A program made the translations under genes and the position numbers. The notes below the pieces were generated by a model. It saw nothing but the letters and a program-made list of their open reading frames with translations. It was not told the origin of the DNA and made no database searches. A DNA stretch of 64,000 nucleotides, from the NCBI GenBank assembly GCA_963733395.1, contig CAVTCZ010000001.1, positions 1 through 64,000 of the forward strand, read 5' to 3'. The stretch comes from JADKAV01 sp963733395. Its GTDB lineage: Bacteria; Actinomycetota; Actinomycetes; S36-B12; UBA10799. Below are positions 54,501 to 64,000 of the stretch, one piece after another (position 1 is the first letter of the stretch; the number at the start of each line of letters is the position of its first letter).

Positions 54501-57500
54501 GGCCGACTCGGCGGTCTGCACCTACACCAACCAGCAGAAGCCGCGGTTGACGATCGTGAAGAACGCGGTGGACCCGGATGACACCGAGGATCCGACAACC
54601 CCACCGAGTTCACGTTCACGCCCACCGGGCTGACACCCACCGGCTTCGACCTCGGCAACAACGAGGCAGAAGGTCTTCACCGACGTCACGCCGGGCGCAG
54701 CCTCTCGGTCACCGGAGGCTGACCGTCGCGGACTGGACCCTGACCTCCCTGGAGTGCACCGGCCAGGGCGCCGACCGTTGACCGTCGACGTCCGACGAAC
54801 CGGCAAGGTCTCCGGGAGTCTGCCGTTCGGCGCCGACGTGGTGTGCACGTACGTGAACACCAAGGATCCGTCGCCACGCGTACCTGTTCGTGCTGAAGAA
54901 CACCGATCCACCGAACGACCCGGAGCAGTTCAGTTTCAACGCCAAGGACAAGGACGACCCGTCGCGGTTCGACGAGGACTTCCCGCTGGCCGGTGGCGAC
55001 TACCAGGGGTTCAAGGTGCAGCCCGGAACTGCGCCTGGTCGGGAGTACACGGTGACAGAGATGGGGAAGCCTGGCTGGCAACTGACCGAACTCGACTGTG
55101 TGACGAACCAGAACTCGAGTCCCATCGTTGGCGACCCGCAAACCGGCGAGGTGACAGTGCGGCTTGTCGCGGGCGAGGTAGCGGTCTGCGTATTCGAGAA
55201 CCAGAAACTCGCGACGCTCTCGGTCGACAAGGTCACCGACGTGACCTCGCCGCAGGTGTTCCCGTTCACGACGTCGAGCACGCCGGATCCGTTGACCCCT
55301 GCGTCGTTCTCGTTGACCGGCGGGGGAGCGCCCCGGGTGTACACCGACATCCCCGCCGGCAACAAGATCACCATCACCGAACAGGTCCCGACCGCCGCCC
55401 CGGACCGGTGGCGGCTGACCGGGATCGCATGTGACGGTACGGCGAGCCCGACGTACAACCTCAACCTGGCGAAGGCCGAGTTCACCATTGCAGCCGGTGA
55501 GGACGTGGACTGCACGTACACCGACGCGAAGGTGCCCCCGGCCACCGTGCAGATCGTGAAGCAGGCCGACCCGGCCGACGGTACCGAGTTCTCCTTCACC
55601 GCCTCCGGCGCCAAGGGCGGGGTCAAGCCCGCGGATCAGTCGTTCAGCCTCAAGCCCGACGGCGACATCGCGGTCAAGACGCTGACGGTTCACCCCGCGG
55701 CCGACGGCGAGGAGTTCACCTTCGCCGAGCCCACCGTGCCCACGGACTGGAAGCTGACCGACATCGAGTGTGTCGACGGCGGCAACGGGGTGGGCTCGAC
55801 GCCGCCTGCCGCCAACGCCGTGAAGGTGACGATCGACCCGGGCGACACGATCACGTGCACGTTCACGAACGTCAAGGACGCCACCCTGACCGTGGTCAAG
55901 GAGGCGCCGGACGACCCGTCCCAGAAGTTCGACTTCACGTGGACCGCCGGGCAGGACTTCCCGCTCAAGGACCAGCAGAGCAAGAGCGCGACCGGCTTGG
56001 CCGCCGGCGAGTACACAGTGCAGGAGGTGAACCTCCCAGCCGACTGGTACCTCGACGGCCCGAACGGTGAGCACCCGACCTGCACCGGCACCGAGGCCGC
56101 GGTCGACTACACCCCCGCCCTGGGCGCGAAGGTGAAACTCACCCCGGGTGAGGAAGCCGTCTGCGTCTTCGCCAACTTCTTCGACTACAACCCGCAGATC
56201 ACCTTGGTGAAGAAGCCGGACCGCACGGTGGTGCTGGATGGCAAGCCGGTGGTCTACGACTACACGGTGACCAACACCGGGAACGTCAACGTCGAGCCGG
56301 TCGGGCTCATCGGCGGGGTGGTCACCGACGACAAGTGCCTGAATGTGCAGTGGGTCAGCGGCACGAGCCCACTGACGCCCGGCAACTCCTGGACCTACAC
56401 CTGCACTGTGGACCCGATGACCCCGGCCAAGGCCACCAACATCGCCACGGCCACAGTCAAGGACCCGCTCGACCCGCAGAAGACTCTGATCGCCACCGAC
56501 ACCCAGACCGTCGAGGTGCGGGTACCGGAGTTGTCGCTGGTCAAGACCGTGACCAAGCCCTTGGTCTACCCCGGCACGCAGGTCACGTACACGTACGTCG
56601 CCAGCAACCTGGGAGCCACCCCGTTCAAGGGTCCGCAGGAGCGCAACGACTGGATCACCGACCCCAAGTGCCCGCCGGTCTACGTCAAGGGGGACACCGG
56701 TGACGACAAGATCATGGGCATCGGCGAGGTGTGGACCTACACCTGCAGCACGTCCATCAGCATCGACACGACCAACACCGGGACGTTCACCGGCACGCCG
56801 TTCATCCCCGCGAGCCAGCAAAGCGGACCCGAGCAGGTCGGCAGCCCGATGAGCGCGCAGAACACCGCCGAGGTGAAGGTGATCCAGAAGGGTATCGACA
56901 TCACCAAGACCCCGTCGGCGCCCGGCGGGATTGTGAAACAGGGTGTGCTGTGGGTTCCGGTCGGTACCGAGGTCACGTACACCTACGAGGTGACCTCCGG
57001 GCAGGCGACCGTGCCCATGGAGGTGCTGGATGTGACCGACAACAAGTGCGCGCCGGTGGCGTACCAGTCCGGGGACACCAACCAGAACGGCCTGGTCGAT
57101 CCCGGCGAGACCTGGATCTACACCTGCAAGAGCGAGTTCACCGGCGTCGCCACCGTGACCAACACGGTCGTGATCGACGCGGTGGAACCGCAACTGGGCG
57201 GGCTCTCGACCGACAGCGATGACGCCATGGTGCGCAGCTACAAGGGCAGCATCGCGATCAAGAAGTCCCCGAGCGCGGAGGTGGTGCCGAAGGGAACGCC
57301 GGTCACGTACACCTATCAGGTGACTCAACGACGGCACAGTCGATCTCACCGACGTCACTGTCACAGACGACAAGTGCGGGCCGGTGGTCTACAAGTCCGG
57401 CGATGACGGTGATGGCGTCATGAAGCCCGGCGAGGTGTGGCTGTATACGTGCGTCAGCACCCTGCAGCAGGACGTGACGAACATCGCGGAGGCGACGGGC

Positions 57501-58245
57501 ACGACCCCCAGCGGCGGGAAGGTCAAGGACTCGACATCCGCGACCGTGCTGGTCATCGGCGGTGAGTTGAACCCGAAGATCGCGGTGACCAAGTCCCCGT
57601 CGGCCACCAGTGTCCAGCGCGGCGACCAGGTGACCTACACCTACGACGTCACCAACGCCGGCACCATGCCGCTGGCCAACATCCGGGTCAGCGACGACAA
57701 GTGCGCGCCGGTGACCTACGTCAGCGGTGACGACAACGGCGACGGCTTGTTGACCTCCGCGAGCAACGGCGAGGGGTGGCCGGATGAGACCTGGGTGTAC
57801 ACGTGCCGCACGGCGATCTCGAAGGACACGACCAACACGGTCACGGCCCTCGGCGCGCCGTGGTGGGCGGGGCAGGTCGTCGGCCCAGGATGTCTCGGCG
57901 ACCGCGCAGGCAACGGTGAAGGTGACCGCGAAGCCGCCGCTGCCGATCGACGTGGATCCGGTGAAGAAGTGCAAGGGTGACACCTGCACCGTGGTCAAGA
58001 AGGCCAAGACCAACAAGTACGGCAAGCTCAACTACCGCGCGCGGTGCCGGCCGGTGAAGGCGTCGGCATCCGGTGAGGCGAGCTTCTGCCGGACCAAGGT
58101 CACCAAGAAGGGCGCCGTCAAGGTGAAGGTCTTCGGCTACCGGAAGGTGAAGGTCACGGTGTGGATCGTGGCGACACCGAAGCCGAAGTACAAGAGCCAG
58201 TGGGCGGCCAACACCTGGAAGCGGACCTGGATCATCCGGCCGTAA
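51503..58245 (+). CDS. Giant VWA/DUF11-repeat surface protein (many frameshifts)
   Basis: The span would encode about 2,240 aa. A signal peptide (VGVAALVATGLTSVPPAAA) leads to a VWA domain with MIDAS LILDASGSIK and YMTDGDP. Then follow about ten DUF11/prealbumin-like domains with repeated cores such as YTFTVTNTGN, GDSWTYTCQ, DDKCAPVTY, LTVVKE and VCTFTN. A basic tail (KKCKGDTCTVVKKAK ... WKRTWIIRP) resembles the C-terminal modules at 21048 and 38414. Frames break at about 52665, 53035, 53470, 53610, 53885, 54597, several times in 54660-54890, then 57321 and 57862. No LPXTG motif is seen. Probably an adhesin or cell-wall protein. GAGAGGGGG precedes ATG 51503. Confidence 0.82.
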
Positions 58246-58256
58246 CTGGCGAGACA

Positions 58257-58385
58257 GGCGCGAGTGTTGCGCGGTTGCTGCCCTGCGACCGCGAGTGGTG
58301 CGCGGTTGCTGGTTTGGGGTGCCCGAAACCGACAACGGCGCAACACTCGCGCCCGCGGACCCACAACGGCGCAACAGTCGCGCTC
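58257..58385. repeat. Nested inverted repeat, copy 2 (right of giant gene)
   Basis: Same organisation as 51253-51375: GAGTGTTGCGCGGTTGCTG, a second direct copy, the GGTTTGGGGTGCCCGAAACC turn, then CGACAACGGCGCAACACTCG and a second inverted copy. It begins 12 bp after the giant gene stop and ends about 90 bp before the PPK2 start. It is in the same orientation as copy 1. Confidence 0.85.
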
Positions 58386-58478
58386 GGTGCCGCAGCGCGC
58401 AACCTTGAATCCACCGTCCGTTCACCGGGCACCGGACGCTCCGGGTTGGAATACTCGACCGGGAATCAGGAGGCCGCC

Positions 58479-59960
58479 ATGCTCGAAGTGTCCGAAGTCG
58501 GTAACAGGGTCCAGAAGGAGCCGTACAAGGCCGCGGTGCCGGAGTTGCGGGTTGGTCTGGTGAACGCGCAGTACGACCTGCGCAACGCCGACTTCCCAGT
58601 CGTGATCTGGATCGCCGGCGACGACCGCATCGCCGCCAACCAGATGGTGAACCGGCTCAACGAATGGCTGGACACCCGGTTCGTCAGCACCCGGGTCTTC
58701 GCCGAGCAGAGCCAGGAAGAGGCCGAGCGACCGACCTTGTGGCGGTTGTGGCGGGCGCTGCCGCCCAAGGGCCAGATCGCCATCTTCGCCGGCGGTCTGA
58801 TGCGCGCGGCGACGATGCGGGCCAGTGGCGACATGGGCGAGGAGCAGTTCAGCCAGTGGTTGCGGCACGTGGCCGCGATGCAGTCGGAACTGGTGGCCGA
58901 CGGGGCGCTCGTGCTGAAGTTCTTCCTGCACACCCCGGAGAAGAAGCAGCGCAAGAAGCTCAAGAAGGCCGAGAACGACCCCGAGACCGGGTGGTGGATC
59001 GACCAGCGGGACTGGGCCGCGTTGGAGCGGATGAGCCCGACGCTGCCGATCGCGGAGCGCATCCTGCGCGAGACCAGCGCCCCCGGCGCGCCCTGGACGA
59101 TCGTCGAGTCGACCGACTCGCGGTACCGCGACCTCACCGTGGCGCGCACGATCCTGGCCGCGATCACGGCGCGGCTCGAGCAGCAGCCAGGCGCGGACCG
59201 TCGGTTGCGCAGTCGGTCTTCGGCGATCTCGAGGGGGAGGCGACCGTGCTCAGCGGCGTCGACCTCACCCAGCAACTGGACAAGCAGACCTACCGCCAGG
59301 AACTGGCCGCGCAGCAGCGCAAGCTGTACAAGCTGTCCATCGAGGCGCGCACCCGGGGGATCAGCACGGTGCTGGCCTTCGAGGGCTGGGACGCCGCCGG
59401 GAAGGGCGGGGTGATCCGGCGGGTGACCGGGTCGCTGGAGGCCGGGGACTACCGGGTGATCCCCGTCGCCGCGCCGACCGCCGAGGAGAACCGCTATCCC
59501 TACCTGTGGCGGTTCTGGCAGCACCTGCCTCCGGCCGGGACGGTTCGCCATCTTCGACCGGACCTGGTACGGCCGGGTGCTGGTGGAGCGGGTCGAGGGT
59601 TTCGCCGACCCCGCCGAGTGGCAGCGGGCCTACGACGAGATCAACGACTTCGAGGCGCAGATGGTGCAGCGCGGGTACTTCGTGGCCAAGTTCTGGTTGC
59701 ACATCTCCCCCGAGGAGCAACTCGCCCGGTTCCAGGCTCGCGAGCAGACGCCGTACAAGCAGCACAAGATCACTGAAGAGGACTACCGCAACCGCGAGAA
59801 GTGGGACGACTACGTGCAGGCCGTGGACCAGATGGTGCTGCGGACGACCACCCAGGGCGCCCAGTGGCACGTGATCCCGGCGAACAACAAGTACTTCGCG
59901 CGGGTGGCGGTGCTGAAGGCCATCACGGAAGGGCTCAAGCGCACGCTGCGCAGTCAGTAG
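58479..59960 (+). CDS. Two-domain PPK2 polyphosphate phosphotransferase (two frameshifts)
   Basis: Two PPK2 domains in tandem. The first (IWIAGDDRIAANQMVNRL) has lost the Walker A Lys; the second has the intact loop FEGWDAAGKGGVIRR and later the Walker B/lid region (FDRTWYGRVLVERVEGF). This is the class II arrangement of polyphosphate:AMP phosphotransferase, in which only the C-terminal half is catalytic. Frames change near 59210 and 59540; corrected length is about 493 aa. CAGGAGG precedes ATG 58479. It likely phosphorylates AMP with polyphosphate. The calcium ATPase follows after 47 bp. Confidence 0.87.
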
Positions 59961-60007
59961 GTCTCGCGCCGGCGGTTCCGAGTCGAGTCCAGGACGGAGG
60001 CGGCCTG

Positions 60008-62563
60008 ATGTCGGTGGCGACGGGCTGGGAGGTCCCGCCTGAGCCGTGGGCGCTCGACGCCGCGACCGTCGTGTCCACGCTGAACGCCGACCCGGACGCC
60101 GGGCTGTCCGCAGACGAGGTGAGGCGGCGCCGGGAGGCCGTCGGCCCGAACGCGCTGCCCGAACCACCGGGCAAGGGGATAGGTGCGCTGTTCCTCGAAC
60201 AGTTCCGCGATGTGCTGATCTACCTGCTGCTGGGTGCGATGGTCGTGTCGCTGGTGGTGGGGGAGCCGATCGACGCGCTGGTGATCGCCGTCATCGTGAT
60301 CGTCAACTCGGTGATCGGCGTGATCCAGTCCTACCGCGCCGATCAGGCGCTTGCCGCATTGCACAAGTTGGCAGCTCCCAGGGCTGAGGTGATGCGTGAC
60401 GGGAACGCCTCGATCATCGATGCGGCGGAGTTGGTGCCGGGAGACATCGTGCTGCTCACCGCCGGCGACGGAGTCCCGGCAGACCTGCGGTTGGTCGAAG
60501 GCGCCAGCGTGCAAGCGGCGGAGGCAGCGCTGACCGGCGAGTCGACTCCGGTGGTGAAGTCGTCTGTTCCGGTGTCGCCAGAGACGCCGGTCGCGGACCG
60601 CACGTGCATGCTCTACAGGGGAACCGAAGTGGTCTCCGGGACCGGCCGGGCGTTGGTGGTGGCGACCGGCGACGCCACCCAGATCGGCGAGATCGCCGCG
60701 CTGGTGGCCGGTGCCTCCGGGGTCCTGACGCCTCTGCAGCGTCGGCTGGCCAGGCTGGGGAAGGTCATCGCCGTCTCCGTGGTGGCCATCAGCGCCGTCG
60801 TGTTCGTCGCCGGGCTGCTGCGCGGTGAGGAACCCATACGGATGCTGCTGACCGCAGTTTCGCTGGCGGTCGCAGCTGTCCCCGAGGCGCTGCCCGCGGT
60901 GGTCACGATCACGCTTGCACAGGGTGCCTCGACCATGATCCGGCAGCGGGCGCTGACCCGCAGGCTTCCCGCCGTGGAGACCTTGGGCTCCGTGACGCAC
61001 ATCTGCTCGGACAAGACAGGCACGCTGACCCGCAATCACATGACGGTGGAGGAGGTGTGGCTGGAGGCCGGCTACACCGTGCGAGACCTCGCCCAAGTGG
61101 CGGCCTTGTGCAACGACGCGTACTTGGGTCCCGATGATGCCGAGCCAGTGGGCGACCCGACTGAAGTGGCGCTGCTGCAGTTCGCCCGCCCGTTGTGGCA
61201 CGAGCTGGACTGGCCGCGAGTGGCGACCGAGCCGTTCGATTCCACCCGCATGCGGATGACCACCGTGCACTCCCACGACGGGGTCTGGGCATTCACGAAG
61301 GGGGCGCCTGAGGTGCTCATTCCTTCGTTCACGGCCAACGGTGAGATCGCCGCAAGAGCCAGGCAGATGGCCGCGGCTGGGCTCCGGGTGCTGGTCTTCG
61401 CTCGTCGCCGACTGGAGGACGTCCCCTCGGATGTGGCCTCCGTCGAAACGGATCTGGATCCGGTGGGCCTGATCGGGCTGCTCGATCCGCCGCGCGAGGG
61501 CGTCACTGACGCGATCGCCGAGTGCGTCACGGCCGGCATCGCGCCGATCATGATCACCGGCGATCACCCGGCCACGGCGGCTGCGATCGCGAGTCGGGTC
61601 GGTATCCCGGCTGACGACGCGACCACCGTGACGGGAGCGCGTCTCGAAACGATGTCCGACGATGACTTGGCGCAGCGGGTGGACGGCATCAACGTGTACG
61701 CGCGCGTGGATCCATCGCAGAAGATCCGGATCGTGCGGGCTCTGCAGCACAAGGGTCATGTGGTGGCCATGACCGGCGACGGGGTCAACGATGCACCGGC
61801 TCTGAAGCAGGCCGACATCGGAGTGGCGATGGGAGACGGTGGCACGGATGTCGCGCGGGAGGCCGCAGGCCTGGTGTTGCTCGACAACAACTTCGCGACC
61901 CTCGTGGCGGCGGTGCGGCAGGGCCGCCGGATGTACGACAACATCCGGCGGTTCGTCAAATACGTCCTGACGGGCAACAGCGGCGAGATCTGGACCGTCT
62001 TCTTGGCGCCGTTCCTCGGCTTCCCGCTGGCGCTCTTGCCATTGCAGATCCTCTGGATCAACCTGCTGACCGACGGCTTGCCCGGATTGGCGTTGACAGC
62101 CGAACCGGCGGGCAAAGATGTCATGAACCGACCGCCCAGGCCGCCCCAGCAGAGCGTCTTCGCCGGCGGGATGGGGGTGCACATCGTCTGGGTCGGGGCA
62201 CTGATCGGAGGGCTGTCGCTGACCGCACTGGCGATCGGGTATCGCGGTGGGTCGGGTGCGTGGCAGACGATGGTGTTCACGACACTGGTGTTCTGCCAGG
62301 TCGTCCACGCCTTCGTGATCCGTTCGGAGACCCGCAGCGTGTTCACGATCGGGCTGTTCGCCAACCGGCCCATGCTGTGGGCACTCGGCGTCACCGTCCT
62401 CGCGCAGTTGCTGGTCGTCTACTGGGCGCCGCTGCAGCAGGCGTTCCACACCGATAGCCTCAGCCCCGCACAACTGGGTACCTGTGTGGCGCTGGCGTCG
62501 GTGGTGTTCGTCGCTGTGGAGATCGAGAAGCTGGTACGGCGGGCTGCAGCGCGTCGGCGGTGA
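60008..62563 (+). CDS. P-type cation ATPase, calcium (P2) type
   Basis: Intact 851-aa P2-ATPase. The actuator has LTGEST, M4 has AAVPEALPAVVT, the phosphorylated Asp is D335 in SDKTGTLT, the nucleotide domain has FTKGAPE, and the hinge MTGDGVNDAPAL. Ten TM helices are predicted, and the C-terminal cation-transporter domain is present. PEALP in place of SERCA PEGLP is usual in bacterial Ca2+/Mn2+ pumps. GGACGGAGG precedes ATG 60008. Ion specificity is not certain. Confidence 0.93.
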   Translation: MSVATGWEVPPEPWALDAATVVSTLNADPDAGLSADEVRRRREAVGPNALPEPPGKGIGALFLEQFRDVLIYLLLGAMVVSLVVGEPIDALVIAVIVIVNSVIGVIQSYRADQALAALHKLAAPRAEVMRDGNASIIDAAELVPGDIVLLTAGDGVPADLRLVEGASVQAAEAALTGESTPVVKSSVPVSPETPVADRTCMLYRGTEVVSGTGRALVVATGDATQIGEIAALVAGASGVLTPLQRRLARLGKVIAVSVVAISAVVFVAGLLRGEEPIRMLLTAVSLAVAAVPEALPAVVTITLAQGASTMIRQRALTRRLPAVETLGSVTHICSDKTGTLTRNHMTVEEVWLEAGYTVRDLAQVAALCNDAYLGPDDAEPVGDPTEVALLQFARPLWHELDWPRVATEPFDSTRMRMTTVHSHDGVWAFTKGAPEVLIPSFTANGEIAARARQMAAAGLRVLVFARRRLEDVPSDVASVETDLDPVGLIGLLDPPREGVTDAIAECVTAGIAPIMITGDHPATAAAIASRVGIPADDATTVTGARLETMSDDDLAQRVDGINVYARVDPSQKIRIVRALQHKGHVVAMTGDGVNDAPALKQADIGVAMGDGGTDVAREAAGLVLLDNNFATLVAAVRQGRRMYDNIRRFVKYVLTGNSGEIWTVFLAPFLGFPLALLPLQILWINLLTDGLPGLALTAEPAGKDVMNRPPRPPQQSVFAGGMGVHIVWVGALIGGLSLTALAIGYRGGSGAWQTMVFTTLVFCQVVHAFVIRSETRSVFTIGLFANRPMLWALGVTVLAQLLVVYWAPLQQAFHTDSLSPAQLGTCVALASVVFVAVEIEKLVRRAAARRR

Positions 62564-62587
62564 GCGTGGCGGCACGGCCACCCCGGG

Positions 62588-63263
62588 TCACAGCGGCTGC
62601 ACGGCCCCGATGACGTTCAGGTCGGCGTCGGTGACGGTCCTGGTGGCCGCACCGCTGCACACCACCCGGTACTGCCAGGTGCTGGGGGTGTTGTTGAGGA
62701 AACTCCCTTCCGGCACCGATAGCCGCAGAACGTTGCCACTTGTCGATTCGCCGTCCAGGTCGAAGAAGGCGCTGCCGTTCACCGAGATCTGCACGGTGCA
62801 GGTGTACGCTGCCGGATCCCTGGGTCGTGACGCGCAAGGTGCTGGTGGTGACGTACTTGCCGGGGCCGGCGGGGATGGTCAAGGGTCCGCCGACGGCCCC
62901 GTTGGCCTGCGGCAGTTGGCCGGCGGTCGATGTCACGACCTGTGGCGTGCCGTTGAGCGTGATGCCTCCGTTCACCGAGGAATCGGCGAAGGTGAGCAGG
63001 GAGAGCCCCGCGGGTCCCTGGTCGCCCTTGGGGCCGGGGTCGCCCGTGGGCCCTTGCTGGCCCGTGGGTCCTTGCTGGCCCGTGGGTCCTGGCGCTCCCA
63101 GTCTGGCGCGCAATCCCTTCGACAGGTCCTTGGCGGTGATGGATCCGTTCTTGATGTCCTTGCCGGTGATCAGGCGGGCCGCGGTGGCGGTGCCGGCACC
63201 CCCGAGAGCGATGCCGAGGACGAAGGCCAGTAGGACGACGGTGATGTTCCGGATGCGGCGCAT
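62588..63263 (-). CDS. Collagen-like secreted protein (frameshift)
   Basis: A signal/anchor helix (NITVVLLAFVLGIALGGAGTATA) is followed by an IKNGSITAKDLSKGLRARLG segment and a G-X-Y stretch (GAPGPTGQQGPTGQQG ... GPKGDQGPAG) of about nine triplets. After a beta-rich region, the frame changes near 62800 and resumes QISVNGSAFFDLDGES, ending at 62588. Corrected length is about 224 aa. GAGGAGG precedes ATG 63263. It is typical of the actinobacterial collagen-like surface proteins whose function is unknown. Confidence 0.78.
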
Positions 63264-63291
63264 GGGCGCCTCCTCTGCAGTGGTGCCGTTC

Positions 63292-63297
63292 ACGCTA
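63292..63297 (-). promoter_or_regulatory. TAGCGT -10 box for the collagen-like gene
   Basis: On the minus strand GATTAGCGTGAACGG lies about 30 nt upstream of ATG 63263. The same TAGCGT hexamer occurs upstream of genes at 18230, 30179 and 44039 in this window, supporting a vegetative -10 element. Confidence 0.45.
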
Positions 63298-63466
63298 ATC
63301 GTCAGCCGGGGAGCGAACAACCGTCCGTTGAGGTGCAGATCGGGAGTCCTGAGACGTTGTTGCCCCGACACGCCGGGTCCGCCCGCCTGGCCGTACCTGG
63401 TGAGAGCTCCGTCCCGCCGGCGTGCTGGAGCCGACGGTGACCACACGGGCCGAAGACCGCCGTTTG

Positions 63467-64000
63467 TCAGAAACGGCCGAGCCGGCCCACGGCGCCCGGG
63501 TGGTAGAAGTCCGGCGGCGGCTCCTCGAAGACGGGCAGTTCCGGTGGCCAGACCGTGAACGCCGCGAACGCGGCCAGCAGCCCGGCGATGAGCACGAGCG
63601 CCGGCAGCGTGCCGGGCACCCGGTGCGAACCCTGTCGCACCCGATGGTTGACCAGCCGGCCGGCAGCCACAGCCGCGACGAACAGCGCGATGTCCATGAC
63701 GAACCACCCCCGCCCCAGCAGCGAGGAGTAGACGTAGTAGCCGGCCACGATCACCACGGGTCCGGTGCAGGCCTCGAGGAACGCCGCCCACGCGAGGCGG
63801 TTGCGGTGCGGCAGCCGGGCGGCGGCGAGGCCGTTCCAGATGAGGCTCGGGATGGCGACGAGCTTCACATGCTCCCACACGCTCTCGTTGACCGGCGCGA
63901 GCCAGCCGAGCAGCGGGTTGTCACCGGACCACTGGTAGACGAAGTGCCAGAGGCTACCCACGACGAGGATGAACAGCGCGCCCCACCAGTCCAGTCTCGT
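63467..64000 (-). CDS. DUF6512 family membrane protein (cut by window edge)
   Basis: The minus-strand frame runs to the window end. WWGALFILVVGSLWHFVYQWSG then NPLLGWLAPVNESVWEHVKL is the DUF6512 hallmark, a short four-to-five-helix membrane family. More helices follow (VVIVAGYYVYSSLLG, LVLIAGLLAAFAAFTVW). A GTG at 63961 is in frame, but the family match extends beyond it, so the true start is outside the window. Function unknown. Confidence 0.8.
   Translation of the reverse strand, partial: TRLDWWGALFILVVGSLWHFVYQWSGDNPLLGWLAPVNESVWEHVKLVAIPSLIWNGLAAARLPHRNRLAWAAFLEACTGPVVIVAGYYVYSSLLGRGWFVMDIALFVAAVAAGRLVNHRVRQGSHRVPGTLPALVLIAGLLAAFAAFTVWPPELPVFEEPPPDFYHPGAVGRLGRF

Noticed and set aside
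54686..57373. 895-aa minus-strand open frame
   Set aside because: Antisense of the giant surface gene. Its Arg/His/Gly-rich repetitive sequence mirrors the repeats on the plus strand.
51503..58245. Several separate small secreted genes
   Set aside because: Internal pieces lack signal peptides and ribosome sites, and the repeat domains continue across every frame break, so one long gene is the simpler reading.
59954..62581. 875-aa minus-strand open frame
   Set aside because: Antisense of the P-type ATPase, whose catalytic motifs are all intact on the plus strand.
3092..63263. Programmed frameshifting or stop-codon recoding as a genome-wide mechanism
   Set aside because: Slips occur at different contexts and in both directions, with no shared slippery heptamer or downstream pseudoknot pattern; sequencing or assembly error explains them better.

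Overview
The window is GC-rich bacterial DNA, almost certainly from an actinomycete (Actinomycetota). Supporting signs are the strong G/C bias at third codon positions, LuxR regulators with MalT-like, HD-GYP and cyclase-STAND architectures, a DUF222/HNH (13E12-type) gene, a WS/DGAT acyltransferase, a CGNR zinc-finger regulator, and many TAnnnT boxes 6-7 nt before start codons, as expected for leaderless transcripts. No rRNA, CRISPR array, phage or complete transposon was found. About 60 protein genes can be supported. The gene at the right edge is cut by the window.

Layout. 0.2-7.6 kb: a three-gene minus operon (NTF2-like, DsrE, DUF4242) divergent from an HD-GYP/LuxR regulator; secreted proteins, one with 11-residue helical repeats; a NarL-type two-component pair; a FitAB-like toxin-antitoxin pair. 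7.8-13.6 kb: a membrane-protein operon, a 918-residue MalT-like regulator, SRPBCC and Rieske genes. 13.7-22 kb: serine beta-lactamase-like protein, hydrolase, methyltransferase, 13E12-type HNH protein, DUF4405-SagB nitroreductase and a secreted protein. 22-27 kb: a tight minus operon of a cyclase-STAND-TPR protein, a 67-residue protein and a large nitrilase-fold protein, which is the best candidate here for an undescribed signalling or defence system. 27-46 kb: mostly metabolic, transport and secreted genes (ferritin-like, EamA, RsgA, VOC, phytochelatin-synthase-like, cupin, epimerase, MFS, repeat surface protein, WS/DGAT, Gfo/Idh, deacetylase). 46-51 kb: esterase, PAS-GGDEF-EAL, hydrolase, META/I78 lipoprotein, YjbQ. 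51.5-58.2 kb: one giant VWA plus DUF11-repeat surface protein bracketed by two copies of a structured repeat. 58.5-64 kb: two-domain PPK2, calcium-type P-ATPase, collagen-like protein and DUF6512 protein.

Two features run through the whole window. First, about 18 genes carry single-base frameshifts, mostly in G or C runs, while the protein continues cleanly in another frame. This looks more like consensus indel error than mass pseudogenisation, so these genes are annotated across their full span. Second, intergenic spaces carry paired structured repeats: a 68-bp element (20.9 and 43.0 kb), a GAACTTCGG palindrome (33.3 and 35.2 kb), and a roughly 125-bp nested inverted repeat (51.3 and 58.3 kb). 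There is also a 19-bp tandem array at 40.5 kb. Three predicted exported proteins share a basic C-terminal module, which suggests a common cell-surface targeting or anchoring route.
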